From: an uncultured Prevotellaceae bacterium
GTDB taxonomy: Bacteria; Bacteroidota; Bacteroidia; Bacteroidales; Bacteroidaceae
NCBI GenBank assembly: GCA_902785695.1
Contig: CACZZQ010000021.1
Coordinates: 1-38,005, forward strand
Reading direction: 5' to 3'
Length of the DNA: 38,005 nucleotides
In this document: one piece after another, positions 6,413-17,400 of the stretch
Layout of the letters: the number at the start of each line of letters is the position of its first letter
Position numbering within the stretch: position 1 is the first letter of the stretch
Made by a program: the position numbers and the translations under genes
The notes under the pieces: generated by a model
What the model was told of the DNA's origin: nothing
The model's input: only the letters and a program-made list of their open reading frames with translations
The model's database searches: none

Positions 6413-6443
6413 TTTGTGGAATAAATGAAAATGAGTATCTTTG
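6413..6443 (+). promoter_or_regulatory. Promoter of the metalloprotease-TonB-GH127 operon
   Basis: TTTG (6413-6416), 19 bases, then TATCTTTG (6436-6443). Predicted start near 6450, so translation begins at ATG 6461 and not at the earlier in-frame ATGs at 6425 and 6431. Confidence 0.75.
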
Positions 6444-6460
6444 CACAAATTTTCAAGGTT

Positions 6461-8935
6461 ATGAAGAAATTGATGATATTGATGAGCTGTGCCATGATGG
6501 TCATGGGCATACAGGCTCGGTCGGCTTTCCTTGTATCCAACGACAGCATTCCCGCTGACACCACGAAGGTAGTGGCCGATACGCTGAAAGTTGACAAGAA
6601 GAAGAAAGAGAAAAAAGAGGAGAAGAAAGAATCTGAGTACGAGAAAATCATCAAGAAGGGTGGCACCGTGATGGACGGAATGTTCCGCGTTCGCCATATT
6701 GAGGACAAATACTACTTCGAGGTGCCCGACTCCATGATGGGTCGCTACATTCTTTGCGTCACTCGTTTTACGGCTGTTCCACAGGATTTCGGGATGTTTG
6801 CAGGTGAGGAGATCACCCACTCCACCGTTTACTTCGAGAAACGTGACACCAGTCAGATTATGATTCGCCAATATGTTCTGTCACATCTGGCAGACAATGG
6901 CGACAACATTTCACGCACACTGGAGCAGTCAACCATAGACCCCATTGTTCAGGCATTCAAGGTGATTGGCAAGAACGAGGCAAAAGATGCCAGTCTCATT
7001 GAGGTGACAGCACTCTTTAATAGTGACAACAACCTGACCAGTTTTTCCAATACGAGCAAGACAACGCTGAAAGTCGGCGGCATTCAGAAAGACCGCACGT
7101 TTATCGACACGATGAAGGTCTTTCCTACCAACATCGAGATTGCAACCACACGCACCTATGCTTCCACAGCAGGCCGCTCCGAGGCCTCCAAGATAGGTAC
7201 CGTCACGATGGCTTTCAATACCTCTATGGTGTTGCTGCCCAAGGAGCCGATGCGCAAGCGCCTGTGGGACGACCGTGTGGGCTACTTCGTGAACAACTTC
7301 GTGCGCTTCAGCGATGCCCAGCATAAGACTCAGCACGAGTCGTTTATCTCGCGCTATCGTCTGGTGCCAAAGAACAAGAAGAAATACCTGCGTGGCGAGC
7401 TGACAGAGCCAGAGAAGCAGATCGTGTATTATATCGACCCTGCTACTCCCAAGAAATGGATTCCCTACCTGATCAAGGGTATTGAAGACTGGAACGTAGC
7501 CTTCGAGACTGCCGGTTTCAAGAATGCCATCACTGCGAAAGTATTGCCTGAGGACGACCCCAACGTCAGCCTGGAGGATGCCCGCTACTCCGTATTGCGC
7601 TATCTTCCCTCTGAGACAGAGAATGCCTACGGTCCACGCATCGTTGATCCACGCTCTGGCGAGATAATCGAGGCGCATATCTGCTGGTATCACAACGTGA
7701 TGAACCTGCTCACGAAATGGTATATGGTACAATGTGGTGCCGTGGACAAGCGTGCCCAGACCATGAAGTTCGACGAGAAGCTGATGGGTGAGTTGATTCG
7801 TTTTGTCAGTAGTCATGAGGTAGGCCACTCGCTAGGTCTACGCCATAACATGGGCGCGTCGTATGCCACACCTGTAGAAAAGCTGCGCGACAAAGCCTGG
7901 GTGGAGAAAAACGGGCACACTGCCAGCATCATGGACTATGCCCGTTTCAACTATGTGGCTCAGCCCGAGGATAAAATCAGCGAGAAGGGTCTGTTCCCAC
8001 GTATCAACGACTACGACAAATGGGCTATCAAATGGGGCTACCAGTGGCGTCCTGATTTCAAGGACGAATACGAGGAAAAGGAGAAGCTGATGACCGAGAC
8101 CACGAATATCCTCAGAGGCAATCAGCGCCTGTGGTTTGGTGGCGAGGGGCGCAATGAAGATCCACGTGCACAGACTGAAGACCTGAGCGACAACAACGTA
8201 AAAGCCTCAGAGTACGGCATCAAGAACCTGAAGCGCGTCATACAGAACCTTCCTCAGTGGACCAAGCAGGAGAACGACCAGTATGACGACCTACGCGAGA
8301 TGCATAAGGCTGTAACCGATCAGTTTAACCGCTACATGAACCATGTGGCCAAAAACATCGGTGGACGCTTTATCAACAATATGCCGGGAACAGAGCCATA
8401 CGCTCCGGTGCCTGTTGCCCGTCAGCGTGAAGCCCTGCAGTACCTTGGCCGCAACATCTTCGACGCACCGGAATGGCTCTATCCCACCAACATCATGTCG
8501 AAGATGAGTTCTGATGCTGGAAGCTCACAACAGACCATGCAGACCAACCTGCTGACGCGACTCATGACCCCACTGATGCTCAGCAACATCGGCAACACAG
8601 AATATAGCGTAGCCCAATACTTGGACGATCTATTTGCCGAGGTATGGAAATCACCTGCAAGCAATACGTTCCAGGCGAAGGCACGCCGTCAGCTACAACG
8701 CTCGTATGTGCAAAACCTGAACACACTTCTCAATCCCTCTGCTACAGACTTGAAAGGAGCAATGGCACAAAGCTACAATTCGGATGCCATGCTCTATGTT
8801 CTGCAGAATCTGAAGAAAGTGGAGGATTTCTGTCAGCAGCAGATGAAGTCATCCGACGGTATCAATGCCCTGCACTACGAGGATTTGCTCCGTGAAATCA
8901 AACTTATCCGCGATCGTCGCACAACTGTCAAATAA
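6461..8935 (+). CDS. Zinc-dependent metalloprotease (DUF5117/DUF5118, DUF4953 type)
   Basis: A secreted 824-residue protease-like protein. A signal peptide (MKKLMILMSCAMMVMGIQA) is followed by a K/E-rich low-complexity segment (about 42-62). DUF5118- and DUF5117-type regions come next (KYYFEVPDSMMGRYILCVTR onwards). The zinc site is HEVGHSLGLRH at about residue 452, fitting H-E-x-x-H-x-x-G-x-x-H, with DYARFNYVAQPED just after as in the metzincin-like C-terminal domain. All zinc ligands and the glutamate are present, so activity is plausible. It is the first gene of a five-gene operon, 4 bases ahead of a TonB receptor. Its substrate is unknown; protein processing linked to uptake of the cargo is a reasonable guess. 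Confidence 0.88.
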   Translation: MKKLMILMSCAMMVMGIQARSAFLVSNDSIPADTTKVVADTLKVDKKKKEKKEEKKESEYEKIIKKGGTVMDGMFRVRHIEDKYYFEVPDSMMGRYILCVTRFTAVPQDFGMFAGEEITHSTVYFEKRDTSQIMIRQYVLSHLADNGDNISRTLEQSTIDPIVQAFKVIGKNEAKDASLIEVTALFNSDNNLTSFSNTSKTTLKVGGIQKDRTFIDTMKVFPTNIEIATTRTYASTAGRSEASKIGTVTMAFNTSMVLLPKEPMRKRLWDDRVGYFVNNFVRFSDAQHKTQHESFISRYRLVPKNKKKYLRGELTEPEKQIVYYIDPATPKKWIPYLIKGIEDWNVAFETAGFKNAITAKVLPEDDPNVSLEDARYSVLRYLPSETENAYGPRIVDPRSGEIIEAHICWYHNVMNLLTKWYMVQCGAVDKRAQTMKFDEKLMGELIRFVSSHEVGHSLGLRHNMGASYATPVEKLRDKAWVEKNGHTASIMDYARFNYVAQPEDKISEKGLFPRINDYDKWAIKWGYQWRPDFKDEYEEKEKLMTETTNILRGNQRLWFGGEGRNEDPRAQTEDLSDNNVKASEYGIKNLKRVIQNLPQWTKQENDQYDDLREMHKAVTDQFNRYMNHVAKNIGGRFINNMPGTEPYAPVPVARQREALQYLGRNIFDAPEWLYPTNIMSKMSSDAGSSQQTMQTNLLTRLMTPLMLSNIGNTEYSVAQYLDDLFAEVWKSPASNTFQAKARRQLQRSYVQNLNTLLNPSATDLKGAMAQSYNSDAMLYVLQNLKKVEDFCQQQMKSSDGINALHYEDLLREIKLIRDRRTTVK

Positions 8936-8939
8936 GCTT

Positions 8940-11672
8940 ATGCACAATCAGGACTATAGAAAGTTATTCATGACCCTACTACTCATGATGATCGGAGTTT
9001 GGGGCTTCGCGCAGAAAGGTGGTTATACCATTCATTTTACTGTTCAGGACAGAGGTTCCCACGAGTCTATCATCATGGCCAGCATACAACTGCAACCCTC
9101 TGGGGCTATGGCTGTAACCGACATGGATGGCAAGGCGACCATCAACAATGTGCCAGCAGGTGAATACACCTTGCAAATCAGTTATGTGGGCTACGAACCC
9201 ATCAATACCAGATTGAAAGTCAACAAAGACCTGACCATGCGTTATCTGATGGTACCCACTTCGCTGTCGCTACGTGAAGTGCAGGTGGTAGCCAAACAAA
9301 GAGAGAGCGGTGCATCGACATCGAATGTTATAGGCCGACAAGCCATCGATCACCTGCAAGCCACATCGCTGGCTGACGTGATGCAACTGATTCCTGGTCA
9401 ACTGATGGATCGCCCTGATCTGACCCAACAGCAAGGGTTGCAACTGCGCACGCTGCAGAACAACTCTACGATGGCTTTTGGTACGAGTATCATCGTTGAC
9501 GGTGTACCGATGTCAAACAATGGTGGTGTCAATCAGGGAGCATTCTCTGGTACTGCCTTTGCCGGTTCTGATCTTCGCCAAGTTTCTGCCGACAATATCG
9601 AGGAGGTGGAAGTGATTCGTGGTATCCCGTCAGCAGAATACGGCGACCTGACCAGCGGACTTGTGGTTGTACATTCTAAAGTTGGCATCACCCCTTGGCA
9701 GGCAAAGGCCAAGATCAACCCTGGACTTCAGAACTACAGTGTAGGTAAAGGCATGAATATCGGCAAGGCAGGCATTATCAATGCCAGTCTCGACTATGCC
9801 AAAGCCTGGGGCGACCCACGTCAGAAGACCCGTTCGTTTGATCGCTATACAGCCAACATAGGCTGGGGCTACGACATCAGTCCTCGTTGGCATACTGATA
9901 CCAAATTGCGATTCATGCAGGCAAAGGACTGGACAGGACAAGATCCTGATGCCATTCAGGACGGTACGGAATCAGAATCAAAAACGACAACCTTTGGCTT
10001 GACCCATAACGGCCGTATCCGTATTGACACTCCATTGATGAGGTCATTGAAATACACTTTAGGCATCAGCATATCACAGATAGATAACAGCAACACCAGT
10101 TTCGTGGCTGTCAGCAGCGGTCTGCTGCCTATCTTGACGGAACGTGAGACAGGCTACTATTCTGTGCCTTGGGTCACTTCGTCCTATAAGGCTACAGGAA
10201 AGACTGAGAGCCGTCCTGACAACGTGTTCTTCAAACTGACCGACGATTTCTTCCTGCGCAAAGGCAAGACCATACAGAGCTTTAAGATTGGTGTGGACTA
10301 TCGCTACGACTGGAACTCAGGTCGTGGTTACTATAATGTAGACGAATCACTCCCCTATAAGCCTAATAGCAACGGTCGTCCACGTGCCTTCGATGATATA
10401 CCAGGACTGCATCAACTGTCGGCCTTTGCCGAAGACCAGTTCACCTATAACATCAATAAGGTGAACCGTCTGCGCGTGAATTTCGGATTACGTTTCCAGT
10501 CTCTGCAGCCTTTCAACGAGGTAGCTACCACAGCCCTGTCGCCTCGTCTGAATGTTGCGTTTAGCGTCACAAAATGGCTGGACATCAGAGGCGGTATTGG
10601 TATGAACTCGAAAACACCAGGACTGATGCACCTCTATCCTGACAAGAAATACATCGATGACCTGGTAGGCAACTTCACCTTAGCTGCTACGCCAACCTAC
10701 TACACCCATACTGAGGTGTATAATGTGGAACGCTCGAAAGGACTGAAGAATGCTACGACAACGAAAGTAGAAGTGGGTGCCGACATCAAACTGCCTGAGG
10801 GTCGCAAGTTGAGCATCCTGGCTTATGAGGATCGTACACCTAATGGTTTCGAGGCCGCTTCAGACTACTTTACTTACACCTACAATCTCTTTGACGATAC
10901 ACATATGCCAACTATCGGCAGCAACGGACAGCCCGACTTCTCGACAGGCTATGCCTATCAGTTCACCTGTTTTGCCACCACTGGTCAGTTGTCCAATACC
11001 GACAAGACCATCAACCGCGGTTTGGAATTCGATTTCGACCTTGGTGAAGTTAAGCCTCTGAAAACAAGCTTTTACTTCAGTGGGGCATGGAACGAGACAA
11101 AGACAGATTGGAGCACACGCATGAACACCACTGCCGTTCCCGCTGCTCTGCTGGCAGGGACGAAATATGGAGGTCGTGGTATATCACCCGTTCGTATTGT
11201 TTACCCATCAGGTCTCGACTATACCCGTCTGCGCCGCTTTGTCAACACCCTGCGTGCCGTTACCCATATCCCACAACTCAACATGGTGGCATCGTTCACG
11301 GCACAAGCTATCTGGCATAACTCAACTTGGAGTTTTACGGCAGACAAAGACCCTATTGGATGGATTAGCGACGATCTGGTGTATCATGACATCAACTCTG
11401 CAGATTACATCACATTTGATGGTGGACAGATTGCTACAAATGATGAGAAGTTGCAGTTGCGCTACTCCGACAACGAGCCAAACGAAAACCCTGTGACCTG
11501 GAACCTCTCTGCACGTCTCACCAAAGAACTTGGAAAGACAGGTGCCTTATCGCTCTATGTGGACAACTGTCTGTTCTACGAGCCTTATCTTTCTGGTAAT
11601 AAGACATCAACGCTTTCACAGCGCAATACAGGAAAGTTCGCCTTCGGTGCCGAACTCTCATTAAAATTCTAA
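8940..11672 (+). CDS. TonB-dependent outer-membrane receptor
   Basis: A 910-residue receptor importing an unknown substrate across the outer membrane with TonB energy. Signal peptide ends near WGFAQ (about residue 24). Residues of about 27-115 form a carboxypeptidase-regulatory-like domain (ATINNVPAGEYTLQISYVGYEP). The plug follows (SLADVMQLIPGQ, IIVDGVPMS, IEEVEVIRGIPSAEYGD, about 140-240), then a long beta-barrel ending in FAFGAELSLKF with a terminal phenylalanine. There is no SusD-like partner; the downstream DUF4876 lipoprotein probably takes that place. I used the ATG at 8940, 4 bases after the protease stop; the frame also extends into the protease gene from 8865, but that would overlap without need. 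ATG 8970 is a possible later start. Confidence 0.9.
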   Translation: MHNQDYRKLFMTLLLMMIGVWGFAQKGGYTIHFTVQDRGSHESIIMASIQLQPSGAMAVTDMDGKATINNVPAGEYTLQISYVGYEPINTRLKVNKDLTMRYLMVPTSLSLREVQVVAKQRESGASTSNVIGRQAIDHLQATSLADVMQLIPGQLMDRPDLTQQQGLQLRTLQNNSTMAFGTSIIVDGVPMSNNGGVNQGAFSGTAFAGSDLRQVSADNIEEVEVIRGIPSAEYGDLTSGLVVVHSKVGITPWQAKAKINPGLQNYSVGKGMNIGKAGIINASLDYAKAWGDPRQKTRSFDRYTANIGWGYDISPRWHTDTKLRFMQAKDWTGQDPDAIQDGTESESKTTTFGLTHNGRIRIDTPLMRSLKYTLGISISQIDNSNTSFVAVSSGLLPILTERETGYYSVPWVTSSYKATGKTESRPDNVFFKLTDDFFLRKGKTIQSFKIGVDYRYDWNSGRGYYNVDESLPYKPNSNGRPRAFDDIPGLHQLSAFAEDQFTYNINKVNRLRVNFGLRFQSLQPFNEVATTALSPRLNVAFSVTKWLDIRGGIGMNSKTPGLMHLYPDKKYIDDLVGNFTLAATPTYYTHTEVYNVERSKGLKNATTTKVEVGADIKLPEGRKLSILAYEDRTPNGFEAASDYFTYTYNLFDDTHMPTIGSNGQPDFSTGYAYQFTCFATTGQLSNTDKTINRGLEFDFDLGEVKPLKTSFYFSGAWNETKTDWSTRMNTTAVPAALLAGTKYGGRGISPVRIVYPSGLDYTRLRRFVNTLRAVTHIPQLNMVASFTAQAIWHNSTWSFTADKDPIGWISDDLVYHDINSADYITFDGGQIATNDEKLQLRYSDNEPNENPVTWNLSARLTKELGKTGALSLYVDNCLFYEPYLSGNKTSTLSQRNTGKFAFGAELSLKF

Positions 11673-11686
11673 CTAAGAGAAAGACT

Positions 11687-12907
11687 ATGACAAAAAATAC
11701 ATATTCCATATTGGCCGCTTGCTGGCTGTGCGCTCTCGCCTCATGCGTTGACTATAGCGACGTCACCAGCGAGACCTCAGTAAGCATCCAACTACTCATG
11801 CCAGAAGAGTTTACAGGCACTGCTACCCTTTCCGGTCACGAGATTATCCTCCAGAAAGGCGACACACGTCTCTCTGCCACAACCGATGCTGAAGGCGTAG
11901 CAACATTTGCAAATCTCATCCCCGATGTCTATGATATATCATGCTCATGGGAACTGACGCAGGCGGAATATCAACAGGCTACAGGTTCCAACAAATCCGT
12001 TAGCGGATGTACCGTCGCAGGTTCGCTAAACTCCCATCTTATCAAGGAGGAACAAACCATCTCGCTGGCTACGCAACTGAGCATCAACCAAGATATCATC
12101 ATCGGCAAGATATACTATGCAGGTTCCAAGGACAACAACAACCGTTCATACGATGCAGGCAAATATCTTGAAATATATAACCAGAGCGACAAGGAAATTG
12201 ATGTATCCGGCTACTACATCGGATTAGTTGAAGCTGAGAGCAGCCAGGCCTATACACTGGATAACCTCCATGAGGTGTACGAAGACTCTGTGGTACTGCT
12301 CAAGCAGATTTTCCGTATTCCTGCCACAGCCAACCATAAGGTGGCAGCAGGCGGCACCGTACTCATCGTCAACAGTGCTGTTGACCACACACCCAACGAC
12401 ACGTTGGAGAACAACCTGTCGGATGCCGATTTCGAGGCAAAAGACACCAACGGTCGCATACAGAACAATCCTGCCACGCCAGCCCTGGAACTCATCTACA
12501 CAATGTATTCTGCCATCTCGAACATGAATCTGGTGCAGAGCGGACCTTGCGGAGTGGTCATCTTCCGTACCGACGAGGACATTGCTTCACTACCAACGAC
12601 CTATCCCTACGGTAAGACGAGCGGGAACCTCCAGTGGAAGCTCCTGCCTAAACGTATGATCCTTGATGCTGTAGAAGTGCTGGGCAACAAAGCCACGGGT
12701 GTCGAAGTGAAGACCAAGCGTCTCTACGACGATTTGGATGCCGGCTACATTAACATCAATGCTACATCAGGCAGAAGCGGTGAGGTAGTCTATCGTAAGA
12801 CCAGCAAGAAGACTGACAATGGTCGTCTCATCCTGACAGACACCAACAACTCCAGCAACGATTTCCAGGTTTCAAAAACAATCAAACCCCGCGAATACGA
12901 TGAATAA
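11687..12907 (+). CDS. DUF4876 surface lipoprotein
   Basis: A 406-residue lipoprotein with lipobox LASC (cysteine at about residue 20). Residues of about 33-125 look like a beta-sandwich of the carboxypeptidase-regulatory/CNA-B type (ATTDAEGVATFANLIPDVYDI). A longer region beginning IIIGKIYYAGSKD (about 140) and containing KYLEIYNQSDKEIDVSGYYI resembles a lamin-tail-like fold, typical of DUF4876. It ends with FQVSKTIKPREYDE. It follows the TonB receptor by 14 bases and overlaps the DUF6850 gene by 8 bases, so the three are co-translated. By analogy with SusC/SusD pairs it could be the receptor's surface-exposed binding partner; no substrate is known to me. Confidence 0.8.
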   Translation: MTKNTYSILAACWLCALASCVDYSDVTSETSVSIQLLMPEEFTGTATLSGHEIILQKGDTRLSATTDAEGVATFANLIPDVYDISCSWELTQAEYQQATGSNKSVSGCTVAGSLNSHLIKEEQTISLATQLSINQDIIIGKIYYAGSKDNNNRSYDAGKYLEIYNQSDKEIDVSGYYIGLVEAESSQAYTLDNLHEVYEDSVVLLKQIFRIPATANHKVAAGGTVLIVNSAVDHTPNDTLENNLSDADFEAKDTNGRIQNNPATPALELIYTMYSAISNMNLVQSGPCGVVIFRTDEDIASLPTTYPYGKTSGNLQWKLLPKRMILDAVEVLGNKATGVEVKTKRLYDDLDAGYININATSGRSGEVVYRKTSKKTDNGRLILTDTNNSSNDFQVSKTIKPREYDE

Positions 12908-14456
12908 GAAATATATTGCCTCTATAGTATCATTAGTCACACTAGTATCACTAAACACCTCTGCCCAGGAGAGTGAATACCGCTATGATGATGCCTTGCT
13001 ACTGTGGCAACAGACTGGGAATGCCGCAGGACTGGGATTAGAATACAGTCGCGACCGCGGCTATGCTGAGTTCAACGTGGAGCATCGCAGTGGCGACTAC
13101 CGACGTGTGCAGGAAGGTGGACAGCGCAACCAACTGAAGTTCGCCACCGAGCGCTACCAACGAATCAGTATGCTGTTTGTAGGCTACGGCCGATTCCTTT
13201 TCAACATGGATCGTACGAAAGACCGTGCCTGGTGCGACGTGATGCGTCCTTACAATTCCAATCCCTTCTTTTCCGGCAGCAGTATCAGCGGCAAATACGA
13301 CACCCAAGACTTCGATCTCACCGCTACCGTCAGCACCATCCCCATTCCTCTCTCGGGCGATAAGATGGACAAGGAAATAACTGTGGGTGTCAAGTTGGAC
13401 TATAAGGTAGGCGATCTGAGTCGTCTGCGCGACCCGCGCTCACGTTCTGAACTCCTTGACTATAAGATTACGCCTGCTGTCACCTATGCCTTTGGAAAGC
13501 ATACATTAGGACTGAACGGTCATTACAACCGTCGTAAGGAGAAAATTCCTGGACTAATCACCGTACAGGAAGACCCCAACCTGTCTTACTACCTGATGAG
13601 CGGTATGGAACAGGCATCTGGAACCATAGGCGGCTATAAGGGATATAGTCGCGAATGGGTGAATCATGAGTTTGGTGCAGAGCTAAACTACGGGTATCAG
13701 GCAGACGGTCTGAAAAGCCTCACATCAGTGGGGATCAGCCGTGGTGCGGAGGATGCCTGGGGGCAGTACAAATACGAGCCGGGCAAGTACACCACTTATA
13801 TTTATAAGGTGATGTCCTATAATCGCATCAAGGCCGGTGCACTGCTCCATCAGCTCGACCTGAACATGAATTTCACGCAGGGTTATGCCGACGAATACCG
13901 TCAGCAGCTTATTCAGGAGAAGGAAGGCGAAAAGGGTTATACCAGTTACCACTATGAAACCCAGATTGAATTCAAGAAGCGTTATCAGGTAAAGACCACC
14001 GATGCCTCGTTCCACTACCGCTGCTCGTGGCTCGACAATGCTGCCATCAACGGCTATGCAGGCCTGCGTTGTTCTATCCAGAATGTCAGCAACAAGCACT
14101 TGCTCCCGCTGTCCGACTTCCAGTACGACCATTTCAATCTGCAGCTTGAAGGCGGCAAGGCGTTCTTCAATAAGCGTCTGTGGGTAGATCTATCTGGTAC
14201 CTATCACTTTGCCAAGAACGTAGAGTTGAATCTGGCAGACCCCACATCCGACTATGCACAGCAAGTGTGGCTGCCCGACCAAGCCTACTACAATGCCAAC
14301 TACTGGCAGGGACATGCTGAAGTGAAATACGCCTTCCCACTGACTATCAAGAAACAGCCCACCCAATGGTATGCAAAGGCCTACGGTGATTTCCTCAAGA
14401 CCAATAACCAGATGGATCGTAAGACCATCGGCATTGCTATCGGAATTTATAACTAA
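12900..14456 (+). CDS. DUF6850 outer-membrane beta-barrel protein
   Basis: A 518-residue protein with a signal peptide (cleavage near NTSAQ, about residue 22) and alternating aromatic/polar strands through the whole length, as expected for an outer-membrane barrel. The start SEYRYDDALLLWQQTGNAAGL and the strand EYSRDRGYAEFNVEHRSGDY are typical of the DUF6850 family as I remember it, which co-occurs with DUF4876 and TonB receptors. It overlaps the DUF4876 gene by 8 bases and precedes GH127 by 12 bases. Its role is not known; as part of the receptor cluster it may be a second channel or a structural partner. Confidence 0.75.
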   Translation: MNKKYIASIVSLVTLVSLNTSAQESEYRYDDALLLWQQTGNAAGLGLEYSRDRGYAEFNVEHRSGDYRRVQEGGQRNQLKFATERYQRISMLFVGYGRFLFNMDRTKDRAWCDVMRPYNSNPFFSGSSISGKYDTQDFDLTATVSTIPIPLSGDKMDKEITVGVKLDYKVGDLSRLRDPRSRSELLDYKITPAVTYAFGKHTLGLNGHYNRRKEKIPGLITVQEDPNLSYYLMSGMEQASGTIGGYKGYSREWVNHEFGAELNYGYQADGLKSLTSVGISRGAEDAWGQYKYEPGKYTTYIYKVMSYNRIKAGALLHQLDLNMNFTQGYADEYRQQLIQEKEGEKGYTSYHYETQIEFKKRYQVKTTDASFHYRCSWLDNAAINGYAGLRCSIQNVSNKHLLPLSDFQYDHFNLQLEGGKAFFNKRLWVDLSGTYHFAKNVELNLADPTSDYAQQVWLPDQAYYNANYWQGHAEVKYAFPLTIKKQPTQWYAKAYGDFLKTNNQMDRKTIGIAIGIYN

Positions 14457-14468
14457 CCCCATATTATC

Positions 14469-17400
14469 ATGAAACTAAAACTATTCTTAGCAGGACTGCT
14501 TGCACTATGTGCGACTCATCAAGCCTGCGCACAGTCGGAACTCTATCCCAAGCACTTCGACTTGGAAGAGGTCACTCTCTTGGATGGCCCTATGAAAACT
14601 GCCATGGAACTCAACATCAAGGTACTGTTACAGTATGATGTCGACCGTCTGCTCACGCCTTATGTACGTCAGGCAGGTCTGGCTGACACGCAAGACAAGA
14701 CCAGTCCCTATTACCAGTGGCTCACCAAGCACCCCAATTTCAAGAACTGGGGCGGCGATGGATTCGACTTGAGCGGTCACGTAGGTGGCCATTACCTCTC
14801 TGCTCTGGCTCTGGCCTATGCCGCCTGTCATGATGCAGAGACAAAAGAGGCTCTGAAACAACGCATGGAGTATATGCTCCGCGTGATGAAAGACTGTCAG
14901 GATGCCTACGACAACGACAAGGAAGGTCTCTACGGCTTCATTGGTGGTCAGCCCATCAACGATTCCTGGAAGCAGCTGTATCAGGGCAGTACCGAAGCTA
15001 TTGGAAAGAACTGGGGCTGGGTGCCGTTCTATTGTCAGCACAAGATCCTGGCTGGTCTGCGCGATGCTTATCTCTATGGTAACAACGAGACTGCCAAGGA
15101 GATGTTCCGTAAGCTCAGCGACTGGAGTGTCAACCTGATTGCGAAGGTCAATGCTGATGCCTTCGAAGGTTTCCTTAACTGCGAACATGGCGGTATGAAC
15201 GAGTCTATGCTCGATGCCTATCAGATCTTTGGTGACAAAAAATACCTCACGGCAGCGAAGAAATACACCCACAAGGCGATGCTCAACGGTATGCAGACGC
15301 TCAACAAATCGTTCCTTGATGGTAAACACGCCAACACTCAGGTTCCTAAATACATCGGTATGGAACGCATCTTCGAACAAGATGCCACAGCTACAAGCTA
15401 TAAGAAGGCTGCCGAGAATTTCTGGACCGATGTAGCCACCAACCGTACCGTCTGCATCGGTGGCAACTCAGTGAACGAGCACTTCCTCTCTGCTGCCAAT
15501 GGCAGTCGTTATATCGACCAACCCGACGGTCCTGAGTCTTGTAACACGAACAATATGCTGAAGTTCTCGGAGATGTTGGCCGACCGTACTGGCGATGCCA
15601 AGTACACCGATTTCTACGAGCAGGCCATGTGGAACCATATCCTCTCCACACAGGATCCTGAGACTGGCGGCTACGTTTATTTCACGACCTTGCGTCCTCA
15701 GGGCTATCGCATCTATTCCGTACCCAACAAGGGTATGTGGTGCTGCGTGGGCACAGGTATGGAAAACCATTCTAAGTATGGTCACTTCATTTACACCCAC
15801 GATGGAAAGGAGACGCTCTACGTGAACCTCTTCACCGCGTCCCGTCTCGCAAGTGATGATTTTATCGTCACCCAAGAAACCCAGTTCCCCTACGAGGCAA
15901 AGACCACACTCACCATCGGCAAGGCCGGTCACTACGGCATCGCTTTGCGCCATCCTGCATGGGTAGGCAAAGACTTTGGCATCAGCATCAATGGTCAGAT
16001 TGCTGAAGACATAGAGCCCCAGCAGGGCAAAGCCTCCTACGTCACCATCACTCGCGACTGGCAGGAAGGCGATAAAATAGAAGTAGCCCTCCCCATGGAA
16101 CTGCGCTACGAGGCCTGTCCTAACTACGAGGACTATATCGCTTTCAAATACGGTCCTATTCTTTTGGGAGCCAACACCACGAATGGCAGCGAGCAACTGC
16201 AGAACGTCTATGGCGGCGAGGGCCGTATGGACCACTCACCTGGTGCTATGGGACGCCAGTTGAACCTGCTTGCCTCACCATTGCTCATTGGCAACCGTTC
16301 TGACGTGCTGAGCCGTATCAAGGCTCAAGACTTGTCGAAGCTTACCTTCACTATCGATGCCAGTCGCGAGGGCGTAGATACCTACAAATGGACTACGCTC
16401 ACCCTGCAACCTTTCTATCAGATTCACCACGACCGCTATATGTGCTACTGGTATCAGCAGACACCAGAGAACTTTGCCAAGAGCGATATGGCTCTGACAG
16501 AGGCAGCCAACGAGGCACTGAAAAACCGCACTATTGATTTCGTGGCTCCTGGTGAGCAACAGAGCGAGGCTGGTCATGAGTACAACTATTCTGCTAACTC
16601 CGGCAAGGGAACTTACAACGGTGAGAGCTACCGCGATGCACAGTCGGGCGGCTACGTGCAGTTCACCTTATTTAATAAGGACGGCATCAGCGAGGGACTG
16701 GCTATCATGTGTCGCTTCACTACTGCCGATCGTGGACGCGTAGCTACGCTGACTGTCGATGGGAAGAAGATTGCTGATATCACTATTCCTGAAAAGGTCA
16801 AGAAGAGCGAGAACGGATTTTATAACATTGAGTATCCCATCCCAGCCGAACTCATCAAGGACAGCAAGGGCAACGTGAAGACTAAGTTCAAGGTGCGCCT
16901 CGCCGCTACCGGCTCTACCCCTAACCCAGGTCTCTATTACCTGCGACTGGTAAGTGGCTATGTAGAGAATGCTGATGCCTATCAGTTTCATGCCACCGAT
17001 TGGACAACGGGTGATGCCAACCGTGTTGCTGCCAGTAAGTTCACCTACGACACAGAGCACAACACCATCACCATCAAGGCCGGAACGGGAGCTAACAATG
17101 TTGCACTCATGATGAACTACGAAGGAAAGGATTATACCATCAGTCAGGACCAGATCTACCTGGTGGTACGAGGAACGAATCTGAAAACCACCATAGGTGC
17201 CAGTTACCTGTGGTGGCTCAACGGCATTAACCGAGGCTCGCAAGTAGCGCCAGCCTCGGTTAATACTATTACCCTCGATGGAATCCAGCAGCAAGTCATT
17301 GCATGGAATATGTCCACCAGTGGGCTCTATGATAATTTCTCTGACCTTCGTCCCAGCGTCTGCATGGGCAATACCATTTTCGGACTCACCTCTACCACAG

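Noticed and set aside
6929-7828. A 299-codon minus-strand frame opposite the metalloprotease
   Set aside because: Antisense shadow of a gene with a complete zinc motif.
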